30,683 nucleotides of DNA. Origin: Nemertoderma westbladi (taxonomy: Eukaryota; Xenacoelomorpha; Nemertodermatida; Nemertodermatidae). Positions 9,946-20,913 of the stretch are shown here, piece by piece (the stretch's first letter is position 1; every line of letters starts with the position of its first letter). Made by a program: the position numbers and the translations under genes. The stretch lies in contig JAUCBJ010004580.1 in the NCBI GenBank assembly GCA_032718475.1, positions 1 to 30,683 of the forward strand, in the 5' to 3' direction. Below the pieces are notes generated by a model, which saw only the letters and a program-made list of their open reading frames with translations, made no database searches and had not been told where the DNA came from.

Positions 9946-11839
9946 TTAAACCTCGAGACGAAATATTAATTCGGCGATGGGATTTGCGTCTTTCATGTAG
10001 CCTACACTTACGTGGGCACTTCGCGCATACGTAAGACTAGATGAGCCTTTGAGTACAATTAGTGGACCTAGTCATTCGCCCCCTAGCGGTCGACAGATGA
10101 ACTATATAAGTCTGTCTGTGTGTAGAATTTCAATACTTTTTATAGACTACATGTGTACCAAGTTTGGTCCTTTCCATCAAAGATTTAACCAACTTTTTAG
10201 CGTCCAAACATTGCCGACGACGACAGATTATACCCCTACGATATGACTCACCTGGACTTACGTGGCTCGCATCACCCCCACATTAGTATTACAGTAAGCA
10301 CTAAACAGATAAAAGCAAGATGTAACGAAAGATAACAATGGTAAGAAAATGTAGGCCTATGCGACAATTACATATAGAATATTTACATTGAGGGTATTTG
10401 TATGATGTTTGCCTAATATGGATACAACTAGGATCGGCACGCTGCATTGCAGCTGCATTATATATATTACATATAGGCCTATATTAAGAATGATCCCCAT
10501 GATGTGACGGCTTGTCGACAAAATTGCACCGCCACAACTCCCTATCAGCCATGACATTTGCTAGATCATCCACATCTTCAAGGCCAATGTCGTTTAAGAT
10601 CCGTCTCAAGAAAGTTGTGAGCTGTGTGCATCACATACTGTAAGTGAAATATATGTACTGTACGTTCAGTACTGTAGAATATAGAGGCCTACAACAGTGT
10701 AAAGTAATGAAATGTGGATGACCTCATGAAGCTCAATCTCTTTCCCGGAGGACCCAGAATAAAAATTCAAGTAAAATATAACTGTCTGTATTAATTATAA
10801 AACTGTAAAAGGCTATAGATGAGATACAGTTACAGATGAGTTTCAGCTTGGTGCCACTATATATATACTATATACTGTAGTGAATTGAAAACCTTGTATC
10901 TTTCAAACACAATAATAAACAAACATATTATGCCGACCCCATTGACGGATAAGAACATTTGAAAACAATTTCTTTATCTTAATATCTCAATCTACTCAAC
11001 TTTGCTCATTCCTAATTTTTATCGGATAATTTTGTTTTTAACTAACTAACTAACGTAGGCCTATGAATAATTTATTTTTCTTTCTTTTTTTATTTATTTT
11101 TATCTACAGTATATACTATATTATTATACTGTACAACTTATTTATTTATCTATGTAGTGTACTTCAACAATATGATATATTTTCATCTCGTCGGTCACCT
11201 TTATAAGCTAACCAATAACGCATAGTATTATTAATTTTACATATATTTACAGTGGACATAAACGGGATAAGACAGAACTCATCTTAACCCGAAATTAATA
11301 AATAATATTTGTGATGGCATGAACCCGATCTTTATATCTATTATGCACCACAACATCAAAACAACACTAGCTATGCTACTGCTATTTTTCGCCATTTAAA
11401 ATCTTTACATACTTACTACTGTATTACATTATTTATCACAAACATTAAGATTTTTTAAAAGTTAAAATAGGCTAAATAAACGTTAAATTGTAATATTGAG
11501 AAATTGTAATGCTACAATTATAATGCTGCAATCATTGCGGTAAATCGAAATTCCAGTATATGAGCTCTATTGATTGATTGATATTAAAAGTATTCGATTG
11601 ATGGGTACCGGGGTAATCTGTATTCCAGAGTCGAAAACTCGAACAAGTGAAATTCAAATTTCCCGCATAAAGTGCCATATTTGTCGAACAAACAGGTTTA
11701 CGAAGCTATCCATACTAACTCAGACGATCACAGATCATCGTGTTAAAGTTAAAGTTGAACTTGAACTTTTATTTATTTTCCCATATCGATAATGTTTAAA
11801 CCTCTAAATACATTATACACCAAAAGATCTTGCTTGGGT

Positions 11840-11923
11840 GAACATAGATCCTTTCCATACGAACTTATATCCTTCCCATATGAACTTAGAACCTCAACAT
11901 ACAAACATAGATCCCACCTTGCA
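11840..11923 (+). repeat. 21-bp degenerate tandem repeat, about 4 units
   Basis: Units at 11840-11860, 11861-11881, 11882-11902 and 11903-11923 follow the pattern (G/A)AAC-TAGA-CCTTC-CATA. Because 21 is divisible by 3 the frame stays open and gives a repetitive short ORF, which I do not regard as a gene. Confidence 0.6.
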
Positions 11924-12158
11924 TAAATTGCTGTACTGTAGCTGTGTTAATGTGAAATATGTCATTCCCATAGGCCATAGCAACGCTAAAGCCATGCTGA
12001 TTCGAATGTACTGTCACTGTCAGAGCAGCAGACTCCAGACTGTATCAGCATCAGCGTCAGGTAGTACTGTGAATAGTTAAGCTGTCCAGTTACTGCAGTA
12101 CTGTGTACCGGACCGGTACCCAGTATGCAAAACTGACCAAATGTGCTCCACAGGCTAA

Positions 12159-12775
12159 GCAAAATGCGCTCCAACCAGAACGTAAACTGCGCTCAGTACA
12201 AACCCGAATCTGAATGTAAAATGTGCTCCAACCAGAACGTAAACTGTGCTCAGTAGGCTACAAACCCGAATGTAAAACAGTAAAATGCGCTCCAACGAGA
12301 ACGTAAACTGCGCTCAGTACAGTAGGCTACAAACCCGAATGTAAAACAGTAAAATGCGCTCCAACCAGCCAACCAGAACGTAAACTGCGCTCAGTACAAA
12401 CCCGAATGTAAAATGCGCTCCAACCAGAACGTAAACTGCGCTCTGTAGGCTACAAACCCGAATGTAAAACAGTAAAATGCGCTCGAACCAGCCAACCAGA
12501 ACGTAAACTGCGCTCAGTACAAACCCGAATGTAAAATGCGCTCTAACCAGAACGTAAACTGCGCTCAGTCCTCAGTACAAACCCGAATGTAAAATGCGCT
12601 CCAACCAGAACGTAAACTGCGCTCAGTCCTCAGTACAAACCCGAATGTAAAATGCGCTCCAACCAGAACGTAAACTGCGCTCAGTCCTCAGTACAAACCC
12701 GACTGTAAAATGCGCTCTAACTAGAACGTAAACTGCGCTCAGCTCAGTACAAACCCGAATGTAAAATGCGGGCTC
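12159..12775 (+). repeat. ~51-bp satellite array, about 10 units of variable length
   Basis: Ten units are recognised by the word AACGTAAACTG, each with the order AAAATGCGCTCCAACCAG, AACGTAAACTGCGCTC, AGTACAAACCCGAATGT. Basic length is about 51 bp. Unit-to-unit spacing varies between about 51 and 76 because individual units carry short internal duplications (CCAGCCAACCAG, CAGTCCTCAGT, AAACAGTAAAATG) or an extra TAGGCT. A partial, more diverged unit lies just upstream, near 12139-12158. Confidence 0.9.
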
Positions 12776-12925
12776 AATGCAGTTCCGACAGTCCGGTACC
12801 TACACTTTTTCTTACTTGTACTGCAGTACCGGTACTGTTGCAAACCACCTTTAGTCAGACAGTTACCGGTACACTGTCATACTGTCATAGGCCTATCATA
12901 ACCATTTATTCTTGTAAAGATGGTT

Positions 12926-12985
12926 TGGTTTATTATTTTGGTTAGGGTTAGTTGGTCAGGCCTCAACTGTAACCAGCGAGTTTCA
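12926..12985 (+). repeat. TTTATTGTTTTGGTTAGA-type dispersed repeat, diverged copy
   Basis: The core reads TTTATTATTTTGGTTAGGG, followed by CTGTAACCAGC about 40 nt later. The flanks are more diverged than in the copies at 9885 and 13544. Confidence 0.4.
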
Positions 12986-13543
12986 TACACTGATACAGTA
13001 TAAAAATCCAATGGCCTTGTAGGTACCCCAAACTGCATATTCCCTGCAGTTCAGTGTCAGCACTTAGAAATTAGTAGGTTCAGTACTTATAAATTTTATA
13101 TAGATCTTTACATTTTATTATACTTAGGCCTAATCAGCTAATGGTGGCTGGTGTACTGGGACTACCCGTCTATCCACCATCTGCACATTGCATGCATATG
13201 ATACCATGAACACCATTTCGTTATTATTATTTTATTTACTCCCAGTATTTCACAATTATTATATCATGTATTATCAATTTATAACGGCATGTCTTTGTGC
13301 GGGGTTCTATCAGTCTATCGCTTTTGCGTACCGATGGATGTTAGTGTATCGTACTGTCGTACTGCCATATACATGATTGCTTTGCCCAGTTGCCACTGAC
13401 TTCTTACTACAATCAGTATCGGTATTTTTTGGGTTATAGCTTATAGAGTGACTAGGGGCAAGGGGTATTACAGGAACTGACTGTCTGACCATGTGACTAC
13501 TGACTGTCTGACCATATGGTTTCCCTCAATTGGTAAAGTGATC

Positions 13544-13602
13544 GTTTATTGTTTTGGTTATAAAAGCTTGCCTCTGTAACCGCTCCTTTCCCTCAATTGA
13601 GT
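13544..13602 (+). repeat. TTTATTGTTTTGGTTA-core dispersed repeat, copy 2
   Basis: It carries the core and the downstream TGTAACCGCTCCTTTCCCTC block, closely matching 9885-9945. The words TTTCCCTCAATTG occur at its 3' end, and TTCCCTCAATTG also occurs about 65 nt upstream at 13521, so a short direct duplication flanks it. Confidence 0.5.
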
Positions 13603-14112
13603 GTTTCAGTGTTTCTGAAAACCAACGGCGTTTTGGACACTTTTGAAAAAAAAATGTCCATCGGTACGCTATTGTGACTTCCCCTTGTGCGGTAAATGTT
13701 GATGAATAAGAGTAAGAATTTATTGTTATTGTTATTGAAAACACAAAATATATAGTAAATAAAAAAAAGTACCGGTACTAATTCTAATAATTCGCTGGTA
13801 ACGAGGGCCAGGGCTCCAGGGGTGAAATACCTTTAGTGACTTCGTAAATACATTTTGCTATTACAAATTTATATAGTTTGTGTATTGAGAGAATTTTTAA
13901 TTTTTTGTGGCGCAATGAACTGATGAATAGTGTGTGATAATGACTAAGTATAATCGTACATACAATCACCCCAGACATTATTGATATTATTGATTCTATG
14001 TCAAGGTTGTGTTTGTTAAGTGGACAATTTAAATTTATACTGAGGTAGGCACTGTCATTGAATTATTTACTGACTTATATACAATCAGTAAATTATTAGT
14101 AAATATAAAATA

Positions 14113-17100
14113 ATGTTTACTGCATCATTAGTTCGCAATGCTACCAATAATAGGGCGATGTTGATGTGCCTGAAAAGAAGAACGCTAATTAATGGGAGAT
14201 CAAAATTTATTGTGAATGAACTAAAACTTCGGCATGCATATAGTTTATCCTTCCTAGATTCCAAGTTCCTTTATCCTCGTCGGAGTTTCTGTACTGTTGC
14301 TAACCAACATGAGATTCAACGAGATACGAAGAACTACACAAAGGGGTGTGAAACATCCGCTATTATTGGAAACATCAATCATGTGGAAGTTGGTGGTGTG
14401 GAAGAGATGCATGGGGTTAATGGTAATTCCTTGAAACAGTTATATGATGAGTTTGATCATAATATTCCCCATTATCGTTCACCCTCTGGAAAAGATGAAC
14501 TTAAAATATGGTTTAACTTGTCTCCTGCGAAAAGCTACTATAAATATGGCATAGTACTTGAAGATCAGGTACATTCTGCATTCAATCGACTTGTGAAGCT
14601 ATGTGAAAAGGGTGAAGAAAAAATTGACGAAGAATTTGTGGAATTGATTGGTTTCTGTGGTAAGGCCATGGCACATGTAACGGCAGGCAAACGTACTGCA
14701 CTAGCAGATATGTTTTGGGAGAGAATGTGTGCGTTTATAACACCTCGTCCTGAGCACTACCATGCATTACTTTGCGCTTATTGTGATAACTGCCATGATT
14801 TTAATGTTGGTGAATTTATTGAGAAAATGTCAAGTCCTGAATTCCCTCCCCGTGCCTATAGGAGTTGTATGACGAAGGTTCTCCACATATATGCAACGCG
14901 AGGTGACGTAGAAAACATGGTGCGAATAATAGAGAAGATAAAAGATGATGGGACTGCTATGGCCGAGTTTATGATGCGTTGGGTGATGGTTGGCTTTATT
15001 ATCGCTGGTGACTCTGCTTCAGCTGACAGTATTCGTGCATCGGTGGAGAGCTCAGGTGTCGTCTTGAACACTCACAGTTACACGTTTTTAATATATGCAT
15101 TTGCACGCTGTGGCGATGTCGATAATGTTAAACGTCTCATAGATGAAGCCATTGGAAAAGGGTTTACTCCTACTCACCGTGTTATAGTCACAACTATGAA
15201 GGAGCTCATACTTGCTGGTTGTCAGCGCAATGTGTGGTGTGAACTAACAAGGTACTTACATCGGACTGATAATAGTATTCAACAGTTTGTGTACATCAAT
15301 ACCATTATAGATCTATGTACGCGAGGGATGAATTTTGAGGCCTACCAGCTACTCAATGAGATACATCCGTTGTGTTTACCTCTGTCGCATTTCGCAATTG
15401 AAGCAATCCTGTCCAAGTGGGAGCTGTCCGATATGGTTATCTGGTGGAATATCTGTAATTGGCGATGCAACGTGGACACAATCATGTATTTTTCTATTGC
15501 CATAAGGCATGGCTCCATTCCTATGGCAGAGATTGCTCTCAGCATTCAGGAATCCGCCAGATTTGTTCAGGAGATGCGCTACAGACAACTTGCTCAGCTA
15601 TATGCTAGTGCGGGTAATATAGTTGGCGTTGTTGATACCATTGAACGAATGTTTAGAATGCTCAAAGTGGAATTCCAAGGCGATGGGATGCAGCGTTTTT
15701 CTCATCATCTGTCTCCGTACAGTCACCTACTCCTTCAGTATAGGACTTTACACTCCATGAGTCGTTACAAGGAATTCATTGCTAAGCGAGAAATGTCAAG
15801 TGGATACAATATAGATACGCGAATACTCCTAGTTTTGATGTCCTGCTATTGGGGGGATATCACGACTATTATTCATCTATGTAAAGAGGAGCCTTATTTA
15901 ATCTCAGTCATGTCTGATTGGGTTCCTTATCTAATTCGAAATATCTTCACTATATTCGGCGATAAAGAGAAAATAATGTTTCAGGATATGGCAACATTAA
16001 TGCTACTCCTCTCACGTGATGGGGTCTTTCAAATCTTCCAGTGCATTTATAATGGTATTTTTAATTCGAGTTTCCAGTTAGATACGATTAAATTTGAGAG
16101 GTTCATGCGAACTCTTGTTGATAATGGTGTAAACATCCGAACTTGTTCACGTGATGCTAAAAAGGCGATACTAGGGGTTCTTGGCTCTGATAAAAGATGC
16201 GCAGAAACGTTTTTACTTGTTAAAGATATCTATCAACTGGTGAATAATTCTGTATATGTTATTGAAAACCCCATGAATATTTGTGCAGAATTTGCATCAG
16301 CAATCAATAACGCAGAAAATAGAGCAAAATTGGAGGAGGTGGAATCGCTACATATTGAGAACCCGTTTCTGGATGGTTGTAACAAATTGGTTCATATGAA
16401 GATGGTGACAGAATCTGGTAATATGAAATTGTTTGATCAGTTGTGGATCGAATTTAAAAAATATAAGTCTATCCGAATTATGAGTCGCCAGGTGCCATTT
16501 TGGGTTCTCCTTATGGCCTCATTATGTCATTCTGGATATGTTAATAGGGCTCTGCTTGTTTTCGCTTTCTGTTCCCGGAATCTCCATATAACAGCTGCAG
16601 AGGGAAGGGATATGAAGTCACTGCTCAGTAAGATGCCGATATTTCTGGCCTTTGGATGTGCTGTGAACGGTGATTATGAAGGTATGAAACAACATTTCCT
16701 CGAGTTTAGGTTGGGTACTTGTTTCCTTGAAGGCAATAAAAACGTTGATTCTAAATTGGATATTGAAATGATCAATAAAACCTGGACTCTTCTATTGCGA
16801 AGGCAACTGAAGTTATTAGCCCTAGATGCACCCCACGCTGTTCCTCAAGTTATGGCCGAGTTGTTCAAAATATACCATAACAAGAATCTGGCGTCCTCCA
16901 TGTATGCAAACTTGGCTTCAAACAGCGACAGTAAAATATTGTTGGAGTACATCAGGACAGTAAGGAAATCATTTAGGAACCGGGAACGGGATCATGGTTT
17001 TATTCCAGGTTTACAGATCTTACTGAGGGTGTGTTTGACCTCCAATAATCAACAGTTATTACCTGATGTTCTTCAAGAACTATTGTTAGACATTAAACAT

Positions 17101-17391
17101 GATGAATTACATCACAATCTCGCTATGGCTATGGTTGAACTCGGGAGAATTGAGGACGCTAGGGTCATATTTGTAAATCAAATTGATAAAATAAACTTTA
17201 AATATCTGCATCATATATCGTCGCATTATTACATGTCTGGGAATTGGAATTACCTTTGTAACTTGGTTGTTGCATTACGAGATTTTGATAAAGGAGAAAT
17301 CGGCATGTCGCAGAAATTTATGAAGGAAATAATTAAACCAGCTAGTAAAATCGAGTATCGTTGTCGTCTGGTAGTTGAGTTAATAACATAA
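14113..17391 (+). CDS. LRPPRC-like mitochondrial PPR-type protein, tandem copy 3
   Basis: A single intact exon of 1092 codons and the most diverged paralogue. The N-terminus (about 60 residues) is basic, with clusters such as LKRRT and PRRSF, a good mitochondrial presequence candidate. The family core follows: IGFCGKAMAH, HYHALLCAYCDN, then PPR-like helices including the YTFLIYAFARCGDVDNVKR stretch, MAEIALSIQE, and the YRQLAQLYASAGNIVGVVD motif. From about residue 840 it switches abruptly to the C-terminal block that is almost identical in DNA to copy 2 (about 7937-8631 against 16645-17343), with one 9-nt insertion (MSQ) near the end. The extreme C-terminus differs from copy 2. An AATAAA lies 3 nt after the stop. 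The role in mitochondrial RNA binding is inferred from family membership. Confidence 0.75.
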   Translation: MFTASLVRNATNNRAMLMCLKRRTLINGRSKFIVNELKLRHAYSLSFLDSKFLYPRRSFCTVANQHEIQRDTKNYTKGCETSAIIGNINHVEVGGVEEMHGVNGNSLKQLYDEFDHNIPHYRSPSGKDELKIWFNLSPAKSYYKYGIVLEDQVHSAFNRLVKLCEKGEEKIDEEFVELIGFCGKAMAHVTAGKRTALADMFWERMCAFITPRPEHYHALLCAYCDNCHDFNVGEFIEKMSSPEFPPRAYRSCMTKVLHIYATRGDVENMVRIIEKIKDDGTAMAEFMMRWVMVGFIIAGDSASADSIRASVESSGVVLNTHSYTFLIYAFARCGDVDNVKRLIDEAIGKGFTPTHRVIVTTMKELILAGCQRNVWCELTRYLHRTDNSIQQFVYINTIIDLCTRGMNFEAYQLLNEIHPLCLPLSHFAIEAILSKWELSDMVIWWNICNWRCNVDTIMYFSIAIRHGSIPMAEIALSIQESARFVQEMRYRQLAQLYASAGNIVGVVDTIERMFRMLKVEFQGDGMQRFSHHLSPYSHLLLQYRTLHSMSRYKEFIAKREMSSGYNIDTRILLVLMSCYWGDITTIIHLCKEEPYLISVMSDWVPYLIRNIFTIFGDKEKIMFQDMATLMLLLSRDGVFQIFQCIYNGIFNSSFQLDTIKFERFMRTLVDNGVNIRTCSRDAKKAILGVLGSDKRCAETFLLVKDIYQLVNNSVYVIENPMNICAEFASAINNAENRAKLEEVESLHIENPFLDGCNKLVHMKMVTESGNMKLFDQLWIEFKKYKSIRIMSRQVPFWVLLMASLCHSGYVNRALLVFAFCSRNLHITAAEGRDMKSLLSKMPIFLAFGCAVNGDYEGMKQHFLEFRLGTCFLEGNKNVDSKLDIEMINKTWTLLLRRQLKLLALDAPHAVPQVMAELFKIYHNKNLASSMYANLASNSDSKILLEYIRTVRKSFRNRERDHGFIPGLQILLRVCLTSNNQQLLPDVLQELLLDIKHDELHHNLAMAMVELGRIEDARVIFVNQIDKINFKYLHHISSHYYMSGNWNYLCNLVVALRDFDKGEIGMSQKFMKEIIKPASKIEYRCRLVVELIT

Positions 17392-17393
17392 GT

Positions 17394-17399
17394 AATAAA
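17394..17399 (+). terminator. candidate poly(A) signals for PPR copy 3
   Basis: AATAAA starts 3 nt after the TAA stop of copy 3. A second AATAAA lies at 17475-17480. The first would give an extremely short 3' UTR, so the second may be the one used. Confidence 0.4.
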
Positions 17400-17769
17400 G
17401 TTATGCAGCGACAATGATTCGGTTACGGTATTTATATTTTATAGAAACACTCTATGCTATCATTACCCTAATTCAATAAATACTACTACCGGTACTATGA
17501 AGGGAGTTATTTAAATTTTGTATATTATTTGATTTAAACAAATTGTACAACAATAAACAAAATGTGTTGTTGTTGGCCGTTTATCAGTTGTATTTAAATT
17601 GACTGATAGACATTGATATAACTGAATAGTTTAGAGCAATTATTTTGAATTAATGATGTCGAATTCGTTTAGTTTTATTAAAGTTAGTCAGACTAAAGAG
17701 CCTAATTTTAATGTTTATCATGTCATTCCCTGAATCGCCCTGTATTCTTTGAAGGTACCGAAAGTTAGG

Positions 17770-18066
17770 GAATCTGGGCCCATGTGAAGAATACCCAGGC
17801 TTTCTGCCATTATATTTCAATTTGCAGTTACCCCCATATGAATAATACCAGGTTTTCACCAAAAACACAGGTTACAGAAGGGCTGAATCTAACCAAAACA
17901 ATAAACGTATTAGTATATTTACAGGTTATAAGACATAAATAAGCGCTACAAAACACTTAATAAAGATACTTTAAAAAAAAAAAAAAAAAATCTTCATGTA
18001 TAAAATTCCAATAAAAAGTCGACCGAAAAGTGAAATCCTGGTATTCTTCACATGTGCGTGAATCTG
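17770..18066. repeat. imperfect inverted repeat, MITE-like
   Basis: The stretch at 17770-17799 (AATCTGGGCCCATGTGAAGA onward) is the approximate reverse complement of 18037-18066 (TCCTGGTATTCTTCACATGT onward). A third, weaker copy of the motif lies inside at about 17831-17855. Total span is about 300 bp. The left half also contains a - strand copy of the TTTATTGTTTTGGTTAGA repeat. A small non-autonomous DNA element is possible; target-site duplications were not established. Confidence 0.45.
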
Positions 18067-18908
18067 GAATAAGAAGATTGGTTATTCCAGGAACGAGTGC
18101 AGATGGACTGTATGAATGAAGCAGGTCATGGACTGGACATGTCAGTTTCCGTAACAGGTTGAGCTTCTGATTTCACCGTGGTAGGAATTAGCAGGAACGA
18201 GAAGTCATGTAATTTAGAACTTTATGGTTGGCCTTTTACAATCATACCAACCTTCCCATTGGCTAAACTTGCTTGACCTTAATTGTTATCACCTTTGGTC
18301 TGTCCTGACACCTGAAAGTATCTGGGGCAGTTTAGCCCACAGCGCCAGGTAATATAACCTCTTGGCCTATATGTAGAAAAAAAGACGAAATGTTAATTAG
18401 CAAGTCGTTACGACTTGATTACTGTAAGAAAAAAAAAGCTACTGGGTCTAACGATTTTGATGAAATTTTGGTTGTATCATGAAAATAGATTTCTATAGGT
18501 TCTTATGAAATCGCGGTTTATATTGAAAAATCTCAACTTGTTTTATTTCGAAAAACAGCCCCAAAACCCGAAAATTGCCATAGGCGCAATGATAAAAACA
18601 CCAGCTGGCACTTACGAAAAATGTATAGAAATGGCCTTGTAATGCATTCAATAGGAAGGGCCAACTAACAAAGAAGTACTTTCTGTGCCAAGTATTATCA
18701 CTCTACTCTAGAACCCAGACAGTAAGCAAACATTAACTGGTTTAGCTGGCTATTACAGTCTCAGCTGAATAACTCTTCCCAATGTTAATTAATTGGCGTG
18801 CAAGCTAAATGACTGTTGGTTAGTTACACAGTGTATTGTACTATGCTCTCATCGAATTATTGTTTTATTTTGAAATCTTTGTGCCAACATTAACACTTGA
18901 ACTGGTAG

Positions 18909-19080
18909 AAACACATATTTGTGTTTTCAGAATACAATGTTGACTTGGTCTCATGTATATATTTCGTTGTTGTGTTGACTTGGTAAAAACACAAATATGT
19001 GTTTACACTTTTATGTCACGAGCTGGTCTAACCTTTTTAGAAACAACGTTTCGAGTTGGTATGAACACAAATTTGTGTTT
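18909..19080. repeat. three palindromes AAACACAAATwTGTGTTT at ~77-bp spacing
   Basis: Palindromic motifs lie at 18909-18926, 18987-19004 and 19063-19080, spaced 78 and 76 nt. The last contains a perfect 16-bp palindrome (AACACAAATTTGTGTT). GACTTGGT/GAGTTGGT-like words also recur at a similar period. This is best read as a diverged ~77-bp tandem repeat whose palindromic core stayed conserved. Confidence 0.7.
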
Positions 19081-19335
19081 TATAGTAAGTATTGTCTGAC
19101 TTGGTGGGATGTTTTTTATGAGTTTTATCCCACTTGGTCAGCGTTTTTCTTTGGATATTATAATTATTTAATGTTCATGTACAAAACGTTTTCTATTAAA
19201 ATAAGGAGAAAATTGTTTTTTTTATAATAAATAAGAACTATAAATAAATAATTAATAATAAATTAAAATAGTAAATAAATGATAATGAATTAAAATAATA
19301 AATTATAATAATAATTTAATAATAATAAATTAAAA

Positions 19336-20429
19336 AATTACTTCAGCAACTTGCTTGGGCAGCCTCCAAACATCGTGGTCAGCCCTACAAGGAAAATATA
19401 TGACAAGACACTACCTATAGAAACAGGGGACTTCACACCTGCCGAACTCCAAAGAAGCATTAAAAGCATGTCCAATAATAAAGCGAGTGGATTAGATGAA
19501 ATCCCAGCGGAGGTATGGAAAACAGGAGTGCTAAACAGACCATTATTGAATGTTTGCAACCGGATGTTAAAAGGGGAAAAGCCTCCACCAATTTGGACTA
19601 AAGGTCAACTAAAGCCTCTCCCCAAGAAAGGAGACCTCGGTATACCAACAAACTATCGTGGGATCTGTCTGCTTGTGTAGCTGCCAAAATATACAATAAA
19701 ATGATTCTATATAGGATTAGGCCTCAAATAGAGAAACTACTGTGTAAGAGCCAAAACGGATTTCGACCAAGTAGATCAACAATAGCTCAGATACTACGGA
19801 GACTGATTGAAGGAATTAAGTCAAAGAATCTCCCCGCAGTCATGACTTTTGTGGACTTCAAGAAGGCATTCGACTCCATCCATAGAGGCAAAATGCTTGA
19901 AATCCTAAGAGCTTATGGAATACCAGAAGTAATTGTTGCTGGCTGGCATTGAATTGTTATATTGTGACACAGAAGCGCAGAGGTACTCTCACCAGATGGT
20001 GAAACTGAGTTTTTCTCAATCCTGGCTCGGGTACTTCAAGGTGACACATTAGCACCATTACTATTTGTAATTGTGCTGGATTACGCAATGAGGACGGCCA
20101 CAAAGGGTGAAAATCTGGGATTCACACTTCAAGAACACAGAAGTAGTAGATATCCGGCAACTACAGTCACATACACCGACTTCGCGGATGACATCGCCCT
20201 GCTCTCTAATACGCTAGCAGATGCACAGCTTCTACTAAATAAAGTGGAGAGGGCTGCTAATGAGGTTGGATTGCATATCAATGCTACCAAGACCGAATTC
20301 ATGACCTTTAATGTTGATGGAAACTTGACAACCATTGATAATAATCAACTAAGGAAGGTTGACGACTTCCAGTACCTTGGATCATGGATAGAGAGTAGCA
20401 AAAAGGACATAGAAGTTAGGAAAGCAAGG
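19336..20429 (+). mobile_element. non-LTR retrotransposon fragment, copy A (reverse transcriptase, broken)
   Basis: A 5'-truncated LINE with no endonuclease; it begins inside the linker before the reverse transcriptase. Readable parts in order are KIYDKTLPIETGDFTPAELQ, NNKASGLDEIPAEVWK, LKPLPKKGD..YRGICLL, SQNGFRPSRST, the motif A segment FVDFKKAFDS (about 19848-19880) and the motif C segment TDFADDIALL (FADD at 20181-20192), then the motif D region HINATKTEFMTF. It is disrupted by a stop at about 19677-19679 and by a frame break near 19950. The copy ends abruptly at SSKKDIEVRKA and joins copy B in a head-to-tail duplication. The family resembles the widespread invertebrate endonuclease-reverse transcriptase elements, perhaps RTE-like; the clade is not resolved. 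Confidence 0.85.
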
Positions 20430-20913
20430 AAAATATATGACAAGACACTACCTATAGAAACAGGGGACTTCACACCTGCCGAACTCCAAAGAAGCATTAA
20501 AAGCATGTCCAATAATAAAGCGAGTGGATTAGATGAAATCCCAGCGGAGGTATGGAAAACAGGAGTGCTAAACAGACCATTATTGAATGTTTGCAACCGG
20601 ATGTTAAAAGGGGAAAAGCCACCACCAATTTGGACTAAAGGTCAACTAAAGCCTCTCCCCAAGAAAGGAGACCTCGGTATACCAACAACTATCGTGGGAT
20701 CTGTCTGCTTGTGGTAGCTGCCAAAATATACAATAAAATGATTCTATATAGGATTAGGCCTCACATAGAGAAACTACTGCGTAAGAGCCAAAACGGATTT
20801 CGACCAAGTAGATAAACAATAGCTCAGATACTTGCACTACGGAGACTAATTGAAGGAATTAAGTCAAAGAATCTCCCCGCAGTCATGACTTTTGTGGACT
20901 TCAAGAAGGCATT

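Larger units (their letters stand above)
8677..14112. other. 5.4-kb repeat-rich spacer between PPR copies 2 and 3
   Basis: No gene is supported. The spacer carries a G25 run at 9074-9098, a C run near 9311-9319, dispersed repeats at about 9797-9945, 12926-12985 and 13544-13602, a 21-bp degenerate tandem repeat at 11840-11923 and the ~51-bp satellite at 12159-12775. Exact TAGGCCTA words lie at 10352, 10474, 11056, 12888 and 13125, with several ACCGGT-containing words between. The open frames here are short, lack start context or recognisable domains, and mostly fall inside repeats. Confidence 0.6.
17392..19335. other. non-coding spacer, repeat-bearing
   Basis: No gene is supported. It contains the 3' flank of PPR copy 3, an inverted repeat pair (17770-17799 / 18037-18066), an A18 run at 17973-17990, the 77-bp-spaced palindromic repeat (18909-19080) and an AT-rich simple-sequence tract (about 19228-19338) against which the retrotransposon begins. 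The short ORF at 18997-19227 lies within the palindromic repeat and has no recognisable features. Confidence 0.5.

Noticed and set aside
11838-12080. Short ORF with a repeated HTN(I/L)-P pattern
   Set aside because: It is produced by the 21-bp degenerate repeat, then runs on into unrelated sequence.
18997-19227. 76-codon + strand ORF rich in aromatic residues
   Set aside because: It overlaps the palindrome-bearing tandem repeat and AT-rich simple sequence; no domain is recognisable.
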